From: Xiphydria camelus
Lineage: Eukaryota > Arthropoda > Insecta > Hymenoptera > Xiphydriidae
Reading direction: 5' to 3'
Length of the DNA stretch: 64,000 nt
Assembly (NCBI GenBank): GCA_963678675.1
Contig: OY783200.1
Coordinates: 8,506,501-8,570,500 of the forward strand
Both the position numbers and the translations under genes were made by a program. Below, one piece after another: positions 19,890 through 41,338 of the stretch; the stretch's first letter is position 1; each line of letters begins with the position of its first letter. The notes below the pieces were generated by a model. It had not been told where the DNA came from and searched no databases. It saw only the letters and a list, made by a program, of their open reading frames with translations.

Positions 19890-22800
19890 ATGACCAGCAA
19901 AAAGGGACATTCCGTGCGAATCGAGTCCGACATCAACAAGAACCGCGAAGAGGGGAACTGGAAGAAGGTCATAGAGTTGGCGGAGCAACTCCGGGAGCAG
20001 TACCCGAGCAATGGTAATTCGACGCGGCGTCGCGCTCCGGTAAGCGTCTCTCGTCGATTACTCGTGTCTCAGAGTGCCTGGCGAACTTCCTCTGCGGCGA
20101 GGCCGGACTGGAGAGCTTCCTCGAGAAGGTGCCGCCGATAGACGACAACATCGCCAAGGCCAGGACGGGATTGGCGGAGACGAAGCGTTACTTGCTCCTG
20201 GCCACCAATGAGAAGGATAAACCGGTAGGTACACTCGTCGTTCTCTTGATTCGGTCCATCTACGCGTTTTTCAAAACCGGGTTTGCGATCGCAGGCAGTC
20301 GTCGTGCGGGACGCTCACCTGCTCCTCGGTAAACTTCACTATGCGACGGGAATGTACGAGGAGGCGCTCTATCATTACGACGAGGCTGAGCTGGATACCC
20401 TGACGGAGAAGCAACTGCCGTCTCGAATCCTGCGCATTATTGCGGAGTCGTTCGCGATAAAAGGTCGAGGCGCTACTTTCACCCAACCGAGAGTCTTGTA
20501 GAGTCGCTAATATCGTTTTTCCACTTCAGGTCTCTGCCTCGAGAAGCAGCCGCCGAGCTCCAAGTCCAAGTTCAAAGTGGCCGAGTCGCGAGAACGCATG
20601 GCAAAGTGCTTCGAGACGGCCGGCGACCTGACGCTGGTGTATCTACAGGAGCAAGATAACCTGGCGCTTCAACGGCAGAGCACCTCGGTCATGTACAACA
20701 ACAGTGAGCATGAAAAGCGGTATCTCGTCGCGGCACGACTCAATGATTCGCGTAACTCGCGTATAACTTTCAGGCTCATATTCGCCCCAGCCTCACGTCG
20801 ACGGGACAAAGCACATCGGTCCCATCCTGGAAACGGCGTTGCGCAGGGCGCCCGTATTTCACATCCAAGCCGGCAACGTGCAGGCGGCTATCGATCGCTA
20901 TAGGTAGGGTGTCATCGCCTCGCCGGCGTTCGCGCGGTGTCTCTAGGAGCTTACAGGCTTAACAGTGTATTCCCTAATCCTCTACTTCTTTAAGTTTCTT
21001 TCTTCACTCTAAAATTCGCGATTTCCCTCTATAACTCGATATTTTTCCTCTAAAACTACTTATTATTCGACTTCTCAGTTGAGTGTGTCTTCATCATTTC
21101 GAATTGCGTGAATGGGGCAAAAAGGTCAGGTTTTCTTTTTTTTTTCTTTTTTTTTGCTGAAATTGTACTATAACTCCTTTATCTATCTGCATCAATATTA
21201 ACCGATGGAAAACTTTCTGTAAGAAATTTCTAAAAAAACTACATTTTTTTGACTTTTTCTAGTAATCAAAATACTTTCAGATATTTTTAAGGAAACGTCA
21301 GAGGAAGTCAGTGGAAGTTAGAGAAATGTCCAAAAATATGCATTTATCTTTCACGCACAAAAACTTTTATGAAAAACTCTAATAAACACTGGCACATTTC
21401 TGGAAATATCTGGAAAATTCTTCTGTATTTCTGAAACATTCTTGAAAATTTCTATATGCATTTTTGCAGAAATTATAATTAAAACAAAACCGTGTTTCAG
21501 AGTTGTTCATAAATTGTTTAAAAGTTATCAGAATTGTATGAGATGTTTGTCCGAGTTTATCAGAATTTTTTAGAAAAGAAACTGACGCATATCTGTAAAA
21601 ATCTGTGAAATTCTGTATCTGAAAAATTTTGAAAATGTATGTACTCTTATAGAAATTATGAATTGGCAGAAAATTACCGAATTTCAGTTGGACATAAATT
21701 TCTCAAAATTTGTTAAAATTTTGTCAGATATTTGTCTGACTATCAGGATTTTTTAGACAAGTATTTATGCGTGAAAGAGAAGTGGATATTTCTGGACATT
21801 TCTCAGAGGGCCTCCACAAAATTGGAATAATAAAAATAAGAACAAACATTGTCCCGTAAAGTCAACTAATGGTTCAACCAATATTTCCTATTTTTCCACT
21901 TCCTATGGTCTTTTCGACCATATCTATGTCGTTAATTCACTAACAATATAACAGCTTCAACTGCATTTAAAATTACGAGCATTAAACGTCCCTGATTCAT
22001 TTTCTTGTATTTAAATTCCTTTTAGACATTTCCAGGTTGTGATTATATTGGGAATGGTGGTAAAGAAACTTGAACTATTGGATGATTGATTCACTAGATG
22101 ACTGAGCCATTAGGTGGCTCTACAGAACTTATGCTTATTCTTAGTTTTATTCTTCCAATTGTGTGAAAAGGCTCTGATTTTCTCTGACAAACTGATGCTT
22201 CCTTGTAAATGTCTGAAGATGTTCCAATTACTACAGAAAGTCAGAAGACAGTCAAAATATCTCAGTTTTTCAGAAATTCGATAGACATTTTTTCATCAAG
22301 GTTTCGTTTATAATATAATAACCTAGTTGAATTAATGTTTCGTATCGGAATCTAGAGATTCAAGAAATGATCCCTTTTCTTTAAATCAGATTGCGAGACT
22401 CAGATTTAAGCTACATAACATGTGAAATATATATTTCTAAGTTACAAAAGCATGCTCCATTTACTTAAATATCGGTGTTTCATTGTTTATCTTAAAAATT
22501 GTTATTTTTTTAAAACACTACACGTTTCTAATTTCTGGAAGATCTCCCCATTTTTAATCAAAATTGTCGCCTTTTTTCTCATAATTTCCCATACCATATG
22601 AGGCTAAACTTACTCACCAGGAAAGAAACTTCAATCATTATTATCTCATTACCTATAAGCTTTTCACTCATATTTGTATAATATTATACTTTTTTAAAGA
22701 GTACGTTTCCATCTACAAAAAAGTCTTATAGGCCAAAAATTCATAAATAATGAGATAATAGTGATTCGAGTTTCTCTCCTGGCGAGTAAGTATAGTCTCG

Positions 22801-25800
22801 CGTGGTATTTCTCCTAAAAAATGAGATAAATAAGGACTGTGAAGCCTGAGATTATTATATCGACCATCTCGCAACGACAGGGGGATGTTGTCGGCCGTGG
22901 AATCGACCTCGACGCAAAAACTGAGGCTCGGACTGACGCGACAACTGGCGGAGGTCCTCTCGAGGGGCGTGAGCGGAACTCTCTACAAACCTCCCGCGCC
23001 GCCGTTGGAGACGTCAGGTACGAAGTCGGATGCGCCGCCGGATCTCCCTCGAACGCGCGATCCCGACACGAGTATGCTTGCCCCGCAGGTTCCGGCGCCG
23101 GTAGTCGCAAGGCGAACCTCTACGTGACGAACGGCTCCTCCGAATCTCCGTGGAAGCCGAAGAAGTACGCCGGGCCGAATCTCTTCGTTCCGCGAAGCGA
23201 GTGCGAGGAGATCATCCTGCTGTTGTTGATCAGCGAAGCGATGGCGGTGAGGGACACCGTCCTCAGCCAGTCGCCGGAGTTCAAGGAGGCCAGAATTCAC
23301 GCGTTCGAGAACGCCACCGCGGTTTACGACCTCCTCGCGGTCGTCGTCGTACGGTGGAATCAGGTCGATCTCCTGCACGAGGTGAGAGAACGCGCGCGCG
23401 CATGTGAGTTATGAAATTTGCCAGGAGATAACGCTGCTAAGCGTTTCGTCACAGTCGTTCGAGCGCGCCATGAAGTTCTCCCACGAAGAGGCCCACGTGT
23501 GGACGCAGTACGCGCTGTGTCTCATCAGCCTGGGGAGATACGCGCACGCCCACTCCGTTCTGAAGATCGTGGCGAAGTTGACGCCGCACAAAGTGACGCC
23601 TTGTCTCCTAGCGGCGCGGATTTGCTACGAGCAACTGAACATGGTAAGCGAGGCTCGCGTCGCTCTCCGTTCCTCTCTCTAACGCGGAGAACTCGACCAG
23701 ATTCAGGACGGCATCGACTGGAGTCAGGAGGCGCTGCAGCGCGAGACCGCGCACCCGCAGGGATTGCAGTCTCGATGCCACCTCTACGCGGGAATCGGCT
23801 ATAGCATACTGGCCTCGATGATCAACATCAAGCAGGACAAGATGCGTCGCTCCGACGCGGCTCTCGAGTGCTTCCAGAAGGCGCAGCAGTGCGACCCGAA
23901 CGATCACCTCGCCGAGTACTACTTGGCGCGCGAGTACGCCTTCAATCGGCAGATCAACGACGCCACGATCCACGTGAAAATCGCGCTGAAATTGCGTGCC
24001 GAGCACGTCCCCTCGCTGCACCTGTTCTCGCTGCTCCTGTCGGCGAAGAAGCAGTACTCTGAGGCCCTGCTGCTGGTGGACAACGTCTTGCAGGAGTACC
24101 CGGACAACCTGAACCTCCACCACGTGAAGGCGCACCTCGAGCTGCACAGTACCGGCGGCGAGGAGGCCTTTGCGACGATAAAGCAGATGCTGCAGCTCTG
24201 GAAGAATCTCTACGAGAACCAGATGAACGTCGACTGCAACGAGCAGCAGAGCGAGAAACGCAGCGAGACCAGGAGCGTCTTTCAGCTATACACGTCGGAG
24301 ATGTCAGACAAGGATTCGAGTGAGTATTACCCGGATCCTCGCGATCGTTCGGCGCGATGTTCCTCCGTCCCCTCCTCGCCGTAGGTTCCCTGCACGCGCA
24401 TTCCTTGGCGGCCTCGCGGATCGAGCAGGCGCTCTCCGAAGTAGCCTCGTCCTTGAGCTTCTTCACGCCGAAGCCGGGACCGCAGAGGGCCTGGCTACTG
24501 CAACTGCACATCTGGCTGCTGATCGCCGAGGTCTTCCTGGACCTGGACCACCCCACGGAGGCGACGCTGGCGCTCCAGGAGGCCACCAATATATTCCCGC
24601 TCAGCCATCACGTCATGTTCACGGTCTGTATAATGTCGACTCGTAATTGCGATCTTTACCTCGTCGATTGTGCCCCGCAGAGAGGCCTACTGCACGAACA
24701 CAAGCACGAGTACGCCGAGGCGAAGCAGTGCTATCAGAACGCAGTCTCGATCAATCCCTCTCACATAAAGAGTCTCCAGCATTTGGTAAATATGGGGAAA
24801 AATGCACTGAGAGAAATGATTACTGGGGTATCGGATACAAGATATTTCTTGAACCAAGAACATATGATCTCGAAAATTTTTATGAATACAGATTCTTGGT
24901 CGAGGAATATGTATTTTTGGTTCAAGAATACTTTTGTTGGGACGAGAAATTCTTCCTGCGCGTAAAAAACAATTACAGTCGAACCTCGATTGTTCAAACT
25001 AATTGGGACCGGATCTCGTTCGGATAATCAAACAAGTATTTCGTAGCCTGGGACTAAATCACGGTGTCCAGCAGTCAAGGAATTTTGGAAAATCTGGAAT
25101 GGTCAAGGAAAAGTCAGAGAAAATAAAGAATTTTCTGGAATTTTTTGGATTTACTTAAACCTAAGAAATAGCTGGACTTCGTCTTTTCAAATTTTTTAAA
25201 ATTTATATAGATATAAAAAAAGTATTTCATATGTGTATACCAACTTACTCGCCAAGAAGGAAATTTCAATCACTATTTTCTCATTATTTATGAACTTCTG
25301 GCCTACATCGACACAAGACTTTATTGCAGATAAAAATGTAATTTTCAGAAAACTGTTATACAAATATTAGAGATAATGAGACAAAAGTGATTCGAATTTT
25401 TTTCACGGCGAGTAAGTTTAGCCTCATATGATATTTATGTACCTATCTAAATCATTTCTTGTTCTAAAAATAAGTAATAATATTATTTGAAAAGATTTAA
25501 GTATCTTAATGTTTATTATTTCTCAGTTGCCATAACCCGTTCTATGAATATTCAACGAAAAATGATCTATAGATCTGTAGCAGTCAGGGAAATTTGATTA
25601 TTTCACACTAGAAAACTTGGATAAGTCAAGAATTTCTTTTTCATATTTTACTAGACACCGTGTAAACAACTGAAAGCATGAATCATATATTAAAACATTT
25701 TTTTTCACTTAATAACATAAAATTCCTAGGTATTAGAATATAATTAACAAACAATAAATTATATGTTTTTAATCAATCACACAAGTTTAAAGTAATCATA

Positions 25801-26615
25801 CATCTTTGGCTGCCGTTTCTGGAGAATCAGCCATCCCAGGCAGCACAATCCAAAGTCATTTTGAAGTCATTCGTAGGCAGTCTAACGTCTCATTTTTTAC
25901 TAACTTTAATTTTATTTTATCCAAAAGATGATTGTTGGATAAAAGTGAGACATAGACTGCCCATGAATAACTAAAAGACACCTTTTTAGCTTGTGTTGTG
26001 GGGGATACTAGACGTTTAAAAAAAGAGATACTATACTTGTATTTCAAAAGTGAAAAATTAAAAAAATATTGTAATTTATTTCGGATACTGTGGAGAAGCG
26101 TTCGGATAATCGAGGTTCGACTGTACTCGAACCTACCGAATATTTTCCCGCACGAAGAAAAATCATGGCTTGTGTGATTCTGGAATTATGTCGCGTTTTT
26201 GATCGAAGAAAACCTTTTTCTGGCACCGACAATTATTCCCCTCAGTGTACGAGACGAAACGCGACTTCTTCCCCTCATAATCGCGTGATCGCACCTCTCT
26301 TCCCCGAATATCCAACAGGGCCTGATCTACCACTACCTCGGGAGCCAGAGGCTCGCGGAGAAGACGCTGAGGGACGCCGCAAAGATCGATCCCCATTCGC
26401 ACCAGACCTGGTAACACGCGAATCGCTTTCGCCCCTCCGCAAACCCCCGCCCGTCGTAACTCTGCTTTCGCCCGTGACGCAGGTACAACCTGGGGAAGGT
26501 GCTGGAGTCTCTCGGCGAGGTCGAGGCGGCGAGCGACTGCATGGCGACGGCCTTGGAGGTGGAGAACACGAATCCCGTGCTGCCCGTGTCGTCGATACCG
26601 CTGACTTTCGATTGA
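19890..26615 (+). CDS. Ttc7: Tetratricopeptide repeat protein 7 (TTC7)
   Basis: TTC7 is a scaffold that, with EFR3 and FAM126/hyccin, holds PI4-kinase III alpha at the plasma membrane to make PI4P. There are thirteen coding exons: 19890-20013, 20073-20224, 20295-20463, 20530-20703, 20774-20903, 22881-23017, 23089-23381, 23455-23643, 23701-24319, 24385-24623, 24681-24785, 26319-26410 and 26483-26615. All donors and acceptors are GT/AG with matching phases, giving 851 residues, close to vertebrate TTC7. The N-terminus (RIESDINKNREEGNWKKVIE) matches the family. TPR segments include LLLGKLHYATGMYEEALYHY in exon 3, and C-terminal repeats such as AKQCYQNAVSINPSHIKSLQ and YNLGKVLESLGEVEAASDCM. A conserved core is ILLLLISEAMAVRDTVLS. 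The ATG at 19890 is the first fitting one. Introns 5 and 11 are long and transposon-filled; the others are short. An AATAAA follows at 26669. Confidence 0.97.
21201..22307. mobile_element. Inverted-repeat element in TTC7 intron 5
   Basis: The ends near ACCGATGGAAAACTTTCTG and CATTTTTTCATCAAGGTTTC are imperfect inverted copies. The inside contains the same AT-rich phrases (TCAGAATTTTTTAGA, GTCAGATATTTGTCTGA) as the IR-intron element at 4073-6203, so the two are probably related. No coding region was seen. Confidence 0.5.
22596..22803. mobile_element. GGCTAAACTTACTC-family MITE in TTC7 intron 5
   Basis: A copy of about 205 bp, palindromic, with the left end TATGAGGCTAAACTTACTC and a right end ending GGCGAGTAAGTATAGTCTC. 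It belongs to the family also found at about 11610, 25229, 27313 (tandem), 30301, 32008 and 33053. It ends 77 bases before TTC7 exon 6. Confidence 0.8.
25060..25662. mobile_element. Intact CACGGTGTC-family element
   Basis: 603 bp, from CACGGTGTCCAGCA to the inverse TAGACACCGTG. It contains a GGCTAAACTTACTC-family MITE at 25229-25431. This is the cleanest copy in the window of the family seen at 7903-12421 and, in degraded form, at 50513-52528. No coding sequence is present. Confidence 0.8.
25834..26004. mobile_element. Short MITE with CCCAGGCAGCACA ends
   Basis: About 170 bp of imperfect palindrome. The left arm runs CCCAGGCAGCACAATCC to GGCAGTCTAACGTCTC; the right arm is its inverse (GAGACATAGACTGCC). 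The end resembles that of the element at 1016-2197 (CCCAGGTAGCACA), suggesting a distant relationship. Confidence 0.6.
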
Positions 26616-26668
26616 CAAGTCCGGGTCGCGCGCGCGCGCTTGCGATGTAACATTACGTGGGAGGGTTG

Positions 26669-26674
26669 AATAAA
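26669..26674 (+). terminator. Candidate TTC7 polyadenylation signal
   Basis: AATAAA lies 54 bases after the TTC7 stop codon, a normal position for a short 3' untranslated region. Confidence 0.6.
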
Positions 26675-28781
26675 GCGTTACGGTGGTGGTCGAAACGATG
26701 CGACGATCGGTACACCCACCCCTCGCCCTCCCTCCGCGCGCCAACTCGTACGGATTCGCCGATTAACGCCGGGTCGGATGCGGCAGGTGCGCGTGCATTA
26801 ATCGAATTACCGAGTCTCGACGTAGCGCCGGGGCCGGACGTCTTAGCGAGAGATTACGCGACGAGGGAGAGGGGAAAAAGGAGCGCGCGTCTAACGAGAT
26901 CGACACAACGGGTGCGTCGTACCCTCGCTCCTACCCTTCCCCTCCGCTCGATCGCTGGTTCGCTCCTTAACGAGATTACGGACAGCGCTACGCTATAGCC
27001 CCGCCGTCACTTGTAGTGTCGCATTGCGCGTCCTCTCGCGCACGCCCAGTCCCTCGGAAACGCCGATGGAACTCGAAAAGATCGCGGGGCGTTCGATCGG
27101 AGGGGTCGGCGGGCTGCTTCCGCAATAACGACGTTGCGCCGACTTTCTCGAGAAAATCCTAGAGAGAGATAGAGAGGCGAGCCGCGTTACGCGAGATCGC
27201 GGCGATCGATTTAATTCGTCGGCGTGCGAAATCGCGCGCGCACCCCCCGCAAGGATGCGTCGCGCGATGCGCTCATCTGCGGCACGACGATGCGGCGTAA
27301 TTTCGCTACGTGCTATACCATGTAAGGCTAAATTTGTTTGTCAGGAAAGAAGCTAGAATTACCTTAATCTCATTATTTATGAACTCTTTGCCTACATCGA
27401 TATAAGACTTTGGTGTAGATAAAAACGTGATCTTCAAAAAAGTATTATACAAATGTGAGCCAAAAGCTCATAGGTAATGAGATAATAGTGATTCAACTTA
27501 TTCGCCAGGAAAGGAACTTCAATCACTAATATCTCATTATTTATGAACTTTTAGCCTACGTCGATATAAGACTTTGTTGTAGATAAAAATGTAATCTTCA
27601 AAAAAGTATTATACGAATATGAGCTAAGAGCTCATATATTATATTATGAGATAAGAGTGATTAAATTTTATTGTCTGAAAAGAAGCTCGAATCACTATTA
27701 TATATCACTATTTATAAACTTCAGGCCTACATCGATGTAAGACTTTGTTGTAGAAAAAAATGTAATCTTTAAAAAAGTATTATACAAATATAAACCAAAA
27801 GCTTATAGATAATGAGATAAGACTATTCGTGTTTTTTTCCCGACGAGCAAGTTCCGTCATCGCGAAAATCGATGAAACGCAACGCGCGTCCGATACTGGA
27901 CTCTACACTCCAAGGACGCAACCGGAAGTCTATATAGATCACATCCCCGATCGGTCTCGATTCTTTCCTTCCCTCACTATCGGCGATCTCCCCGAAAATC
28001 GTCCAATAAAAGAGCGTTCGAAAAATCGCCGATACGACCGCTGCATTCGTCTTGGCGTGGGGGGAGCGGAGCGGAATCGCGGCCCCCGCTCCCCCTCGCG
28101 CGCGCAAGGAAGCCCAGCTCTGACCCGGTAGCCGGCGGCGGCGGCACAGACCGCGCGGCCGGTTGACGCATTGCAGGTGCGCGCCGGCCAATCACAGATC
28201 TGCTTAGTTCGCACAGTGCCGTCCTGTAAACAAGACCGCACCCACCGCGCGCGCTCTCGCCGCCGAAGCCCGTGGTATCGCGCGCGCGCACGCGAAATCG
28301 AATCGAGCGTTCGCCGTCGCGTGCCGCGTTTTCCGGCGCTCCTCTCCGCGGGCTAGCTTCGGCTCGCGTAGGAGAGTGCGCGCCGCGCCATTTTCCGCCC
28401 GCCCCCTCCACCACCGCTCCCCCCGCCCAACGTCCCCCTCTCGCGGCGGCCGCACGGGTCGAGAACGTTGCGCGCGGACCTGCGTGGCGTAGTAATACCA
28501 GCGAGCTCGCGGGGTACGGACTCCATTGCTCCCGTGTGTCACCGAGTGCGCTTCCCTTCGTCGGCCGTTCCGAGTAGACCGCTTCTCTCTGTCGTACTCT
28601 CTTTCTCTCTCCCCGCGGCGTGCCAACACTCTTTCCTGCCCGGCTCCGCGTCGCACTCTCAACGCAAAGTCGCGCGCGCGCTGCTCCTCCACCGCGGAGC
28701 GGATACGAGGGACCTGCGAGTTGGTGAAATCTCGTGCGCGGTGCGCCGGTTCTCCCCGATCATCTAGGAGGAAGAGACAGG
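26675..28781. promoter_or_regulatory. TTC7-calmodulin spacer with MITE array and CpG-rich calmodulin promoter region
   Basis: The part before about 27300 is CpG-rich with no recognised gene. At about 27313-27850 the GGCTAAACTTACTC-family MITE is repeated roughly three times in tandem, with a period of about 170 bp. From about 27850 to 28781 the sequence is very CpG-rich with pyrimidine tracts, as expected for the promoter and 5' untranslated leader of a broadly expressed gene, here calmodulin. A transcription start was not pinpointed. Confidence 0.55.
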
Positions 28782-38191
<9,410 letters not shown>

Positions 38192-40476
38192 ATGCGAGCC
38201 GTGCGCTGGGAAAACTCGCGACTAGGAGTGGTGTTGACGTATTCAAATAAACCAACAAACAAATTCAATCGACAAAAAGTGAAAAACATTGTACCAGGAT
38301 GTAAAGAAGTCTTAACGCGAAGGGTCGTCGTTCCGATCGACGCGTATTAATCACCGTTAACGATAAGTAATTAAGCGCAATTAATTATTTAACTAAACGA
38401 GGCTCGATCGCCATCGGTAATATGCGTGTGAAAAGACGGCGATGGATACTCCTTTAGTTAAATAATTAATTGCTCTTGGTGACTTATCGTTAACGGTGAT
38501 TATTGCGCGTGTGTGTACACGATCACACACGGACATACACGCGCGTACGCTCGAGTCAGCGGGGACTGAGAGATATCCTCCTCTTCCTCTTCCTCCTTAG
38601 AAAACACCCTTACCAATGCACCATCTAATCGGTTGATAGATTTTTCCTTTCGCGGCAACACGGAACGGTGAGAGAACTGCATTTCCGCTTTCCACTCGTT
38701 TTCTTTCCCCCTGTGCTCTCCTCTTCTCTCCTCTATCCATATATCTAGCCTCCCACCCTCAGAACTCTCCCCGCGTGTCCATCCATCGATTCACCGCTCT
38801 GGGCGACGGGTGAGGATGACGGCGATGATTTAGAATTGCGCGACGGAGAGAAGGAGAGGTGCGAGGAGGGAGGAGAACCGAAATCGGCCGAGTGGATAAT
38901 CCTTCCGCGTCCCTTTGAATAAAGTTTGATGCACCCTTTCGATCGAAGGGATTAACGATCGTTCGTTGCCGGAGTTTTTTTTTCATTGTGTGAGAGAGAG
39001 GTCTCGCGGTTTGGTGTTGTTCCATCAAATTTTGTTCGAAGCCCAGTGTAATTTTTTCTAGAAATATATGTGTACTGGGTAAAATTTTGCGGTGATTTGT
39101 TTTCTACCACCAGCTTTGTTACGATACGCGGTCGATCGCGCGCCCCCCGGACGCGGGGAAGGGGAGAAAAGAAAGAGGAAAGTGATTCTGCCGTGAAGAT
39201 GCTTCGAAACCGGATAATTCGTTATTTCCGTCGTCGTCGTCGTTATTATTACTATTATTATTGTTGGTATTGTTATTGTTATCACTAATAGCAGTCCGTC
39301 TTGGGGTCAACGATATTACCCGTAGCTTATTATATCGCGAGGGATGAATTTGATATTGTCCACGAAAACGGCATAACGGAGCGAGCGATGACTTGCGATT
39401 TAACGCGTGCGGGTAAAGCTTCAGGAGAAAAAAAGCGGCATGCGACACAACGATCTCCGGAGCTGCCTCTTCTAGTTTCCACCTACCGTACGCGTAAACG
39501 CAAGCAAGCATATACACGTACGCGCACCTACATTGTACTTATATTCGTATCAATACGATCTGTCGTTCAACTCGATTCGTTTTTCCGCGCGCGCGAGGGG
39601 AAAATCAGCCGCGAACGAGAAACGAGAAAGAAAGCAGAAGGAGAAAGCAAAGGAAGGAACATCCGCACCAAATCCTCGACATTCCTATTTCGAAACCCTT
39701 GAAGCCTTCGCGTAGATTTCATCGCGCACGCGAGCACGATGCGTACTTCTCCATTGATTTCTTCCCTTCGCTGTTCCCCCTGCACACGCATCCTCGTCGT
39801 CGTCGTCGTCCCCTCCGAACGCTCCTTTCGATGAGAAAAACGTATCATGTATCGCGCAAACGTCGACACCACTTTTCTTGTATGTGTAACCACGCGAAGA
39901 ACGGAGAAGGATGAGAAATCAAGGATCTCCACGCGGTGTACTCCTTCCCGGGAGTGCGGCGCGCGTGCCGGTTCGGCGCGCGAGCGCCTTCTTCGAGAAC
40001 TGGCGCGCGTGGCACACGCGATTCGCTGGACGGTTGCTTCGAACGAACGAAAATGAGAAATGATGAATACCTTTGAGTACGAGCAAGAAAGATGAACGAT
40101 AAGGAAGGCAAACACCGAATGACGGGACCGCCGTGACCGCCCGTCGGTGGTTCGAGTCTCTCATAATATATATGTAATATATATTATATATATTATAATT
40201 AAATTTAAAAAAAAACAGAGAAACAATTCCTCCACAGTCCTTTATTATTTAATATGGAAGAACGAAATGAGAATGAGTACTTGTATTTCTGGTGACCTAG
40301 ATTGCATTGATTATAAAAGACAAAATAAATGTATCCTCATTTTTAGGTCACAGACCTGTCGTTTCCTTGCTCGTCACGAGATCGGGGTGGGGGGGGTTCC
40401 CCTCGGACGACGATCGCACGTCCCGTCCGCGACGCCCTTCCTCGTTCCTCCCCTGCTGTATTGCCCTGCGCCTCGT
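38192..40476. other. Calmodulin 3' region and convergent spacer
   Basis: This lies between the calmodulin stop codon and the 3' end of the convergent factor B gene. Candidate polyadenylation signals for calmodulin are AATAAA near 38247 and at 38918-38923. A long imperfect hairpin lies at 38348-38505. A TTATTATTA-type simple repeat is near 39240. On the other strand, AATAAA at 40246-40241 may serve factor B. Short open frames here show no recognisable protein. Confidence 0.5.
38348..38505. repeat. Long imperfect hairpin downstream of calmodulin
   Basis: The arms include AATCACCGTTAACGATAAGT and AATTAATTATTTAACTAAA, with inverted partners at 38450-38505. It lies 160-310 bases after the calmodulin stop, so it is probably transcribed in the 3' untranslated region. 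It could be a MITE or an RNA structure. Confidence 0.6.
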
Positions 40477-41338
40477 TCATTCAAACTCAATCTGACAGCT
40501 CGGCAAATCCTTCTTCAGCTCCTCCACGACCCCGAGCTTATCCTTCATGTACGGCATCCCTCCGAGCTTCAGCGACTTCAGATTTCTGCGGGAGCGTTTG
40601 TTTATTTATTCGCGATTGCGCCACGCGACTCGCGCCACCCACCGGAGCTTTTTCAGGTCTAACAGACCCTCGTCGGTGATGTTCGCGCAACCGACGACCT
40701 CGAGATTCGTCAGCGATTCCCTCAGTAACGACAACTGGGACAGAGCTTCGTTTTCCAAGTACATGCAACGCACGAGCTTCAGATCGTCGATGTACTTGCA
40801 TTGGTCTGAAAGGGGAAAAGTCGAGAAGTTGAAGACGATATTATCAGGGATCATTGACGGATGGTGGTACTGACAAAAGTGCGGAAAGCCCACGTGGCTG
40901 ATGGCAGAGTCCGTCGCGTCAACGGCGCGGATCTGCAGTCGCGTCTCTTCGGGAGGCAGGCTGTTGTAATCCTTCAGGTACTCGCTCGCTCCCACCCACT
41001 TGACGGCGGCACCGTTCCTGAGGAGCCACTCGGCGCACGCGCGATCCGGGCCTACTAGTTTTATTCGATCTTCGTCGACCCTTCAAGGTGTTCCACACAT
41101 AGCTGAATCGATCAACGGAGCTACGATTCGCTTAGTCGGTATAGGTATAACAGCTTACGACGTACCTGTTGAATATTATGGACAGCCATGCGAAGAAGGA
41201 TCGCCTCGGCGGAAGAGGCGGAGCAAGTAATCTTATCGAGACCTCTTGCGCCAAACTGCGACGAGCGATAGCGCTGCAAGACCGACCGCAGAGCACCGAG
41301 ACGCGCAGAGCGTGTAATCGCATCGTTAACGGCTCCAT
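40477..41338 (-). CDS. ATP5S: ATP synthase subunit s / coupling factor B (DMAC2L family)
   Basis: Factor B is a small mitochondrial protein with leucine-rich-repeat-like segments that associates with the membrane part of ATP synthase and supports energy coupling. The coding exons on the minus strand are 41338-41166, 41080-40875, 40805-40643 and 40585-40477, in consistent phase, giving 216 residues. The N-terminus is rich in Arg, Ala and Ser (LHALRVSVLCGRSCSAIARR), as expected of a mitochondrial presequence. Family signatures follow: FNRVDEDRIKLVGPDRACAE spanning the first splice, RAVDATDSAISHVGF, DLKLVRCMYLE, LEVVGCANITDEGLLDLKKL and the tail NLKSLKLGGMPYMKDKLGVV. The second splice (TTT T|GTCAGT to AC CAA) is the least certain. 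DMAC2, a paralogue, is the main alternative, but the VGPDRA block favours factor B. Confidence 0.9.

Larger units (their letters stand above)
24976..26123. mobile_element. Pogo/Tigger-like element with CAGTCGAACCTCGATT ends
   Basis: The terminal inverted repeat is CAGTCGAACCTCGATT at the left and its inverse (ATAATCGAGGTTCGACTG) at the right, with TA flanks at 24974-24975 and 26124-26125. The TA duplication and the ATTATCCGAA-type subterminal sequence are typical of pogo/Tigger elements. It carries no transposase but contains two further insertions (25060-25662 and about 25834-26004). A related copy is at 63187-63731. Confidence 0.8.
24805..26247. mobile_element. CACTGAGAG-family MITE in TTC7 intron 11, host of nested insertions
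   Basis: The ends CACTGAGAGAAATGATTAC and its imperfect inverse (ending CCCTCAGTG) match the intact 271 bp copy at 43422-43692. It is split by the pogo-type element at 24976-26123. It begins 19 bases after exon 11 ends and stops about 70 bases before exon 12, so it occupies almost the whole intron. Confidence 0.8.

Noticed and set aside
41040..41130. Apparent one-base frameshift in factor B near VDEDRIKLVGPDRA
   Set aside because: A GTACGT donor at 41165-41160 and an AG acceptor at 41082-41081 join FNR to VDEDRIK in phase, so the extra sequence is an intron and no frameshift exists.
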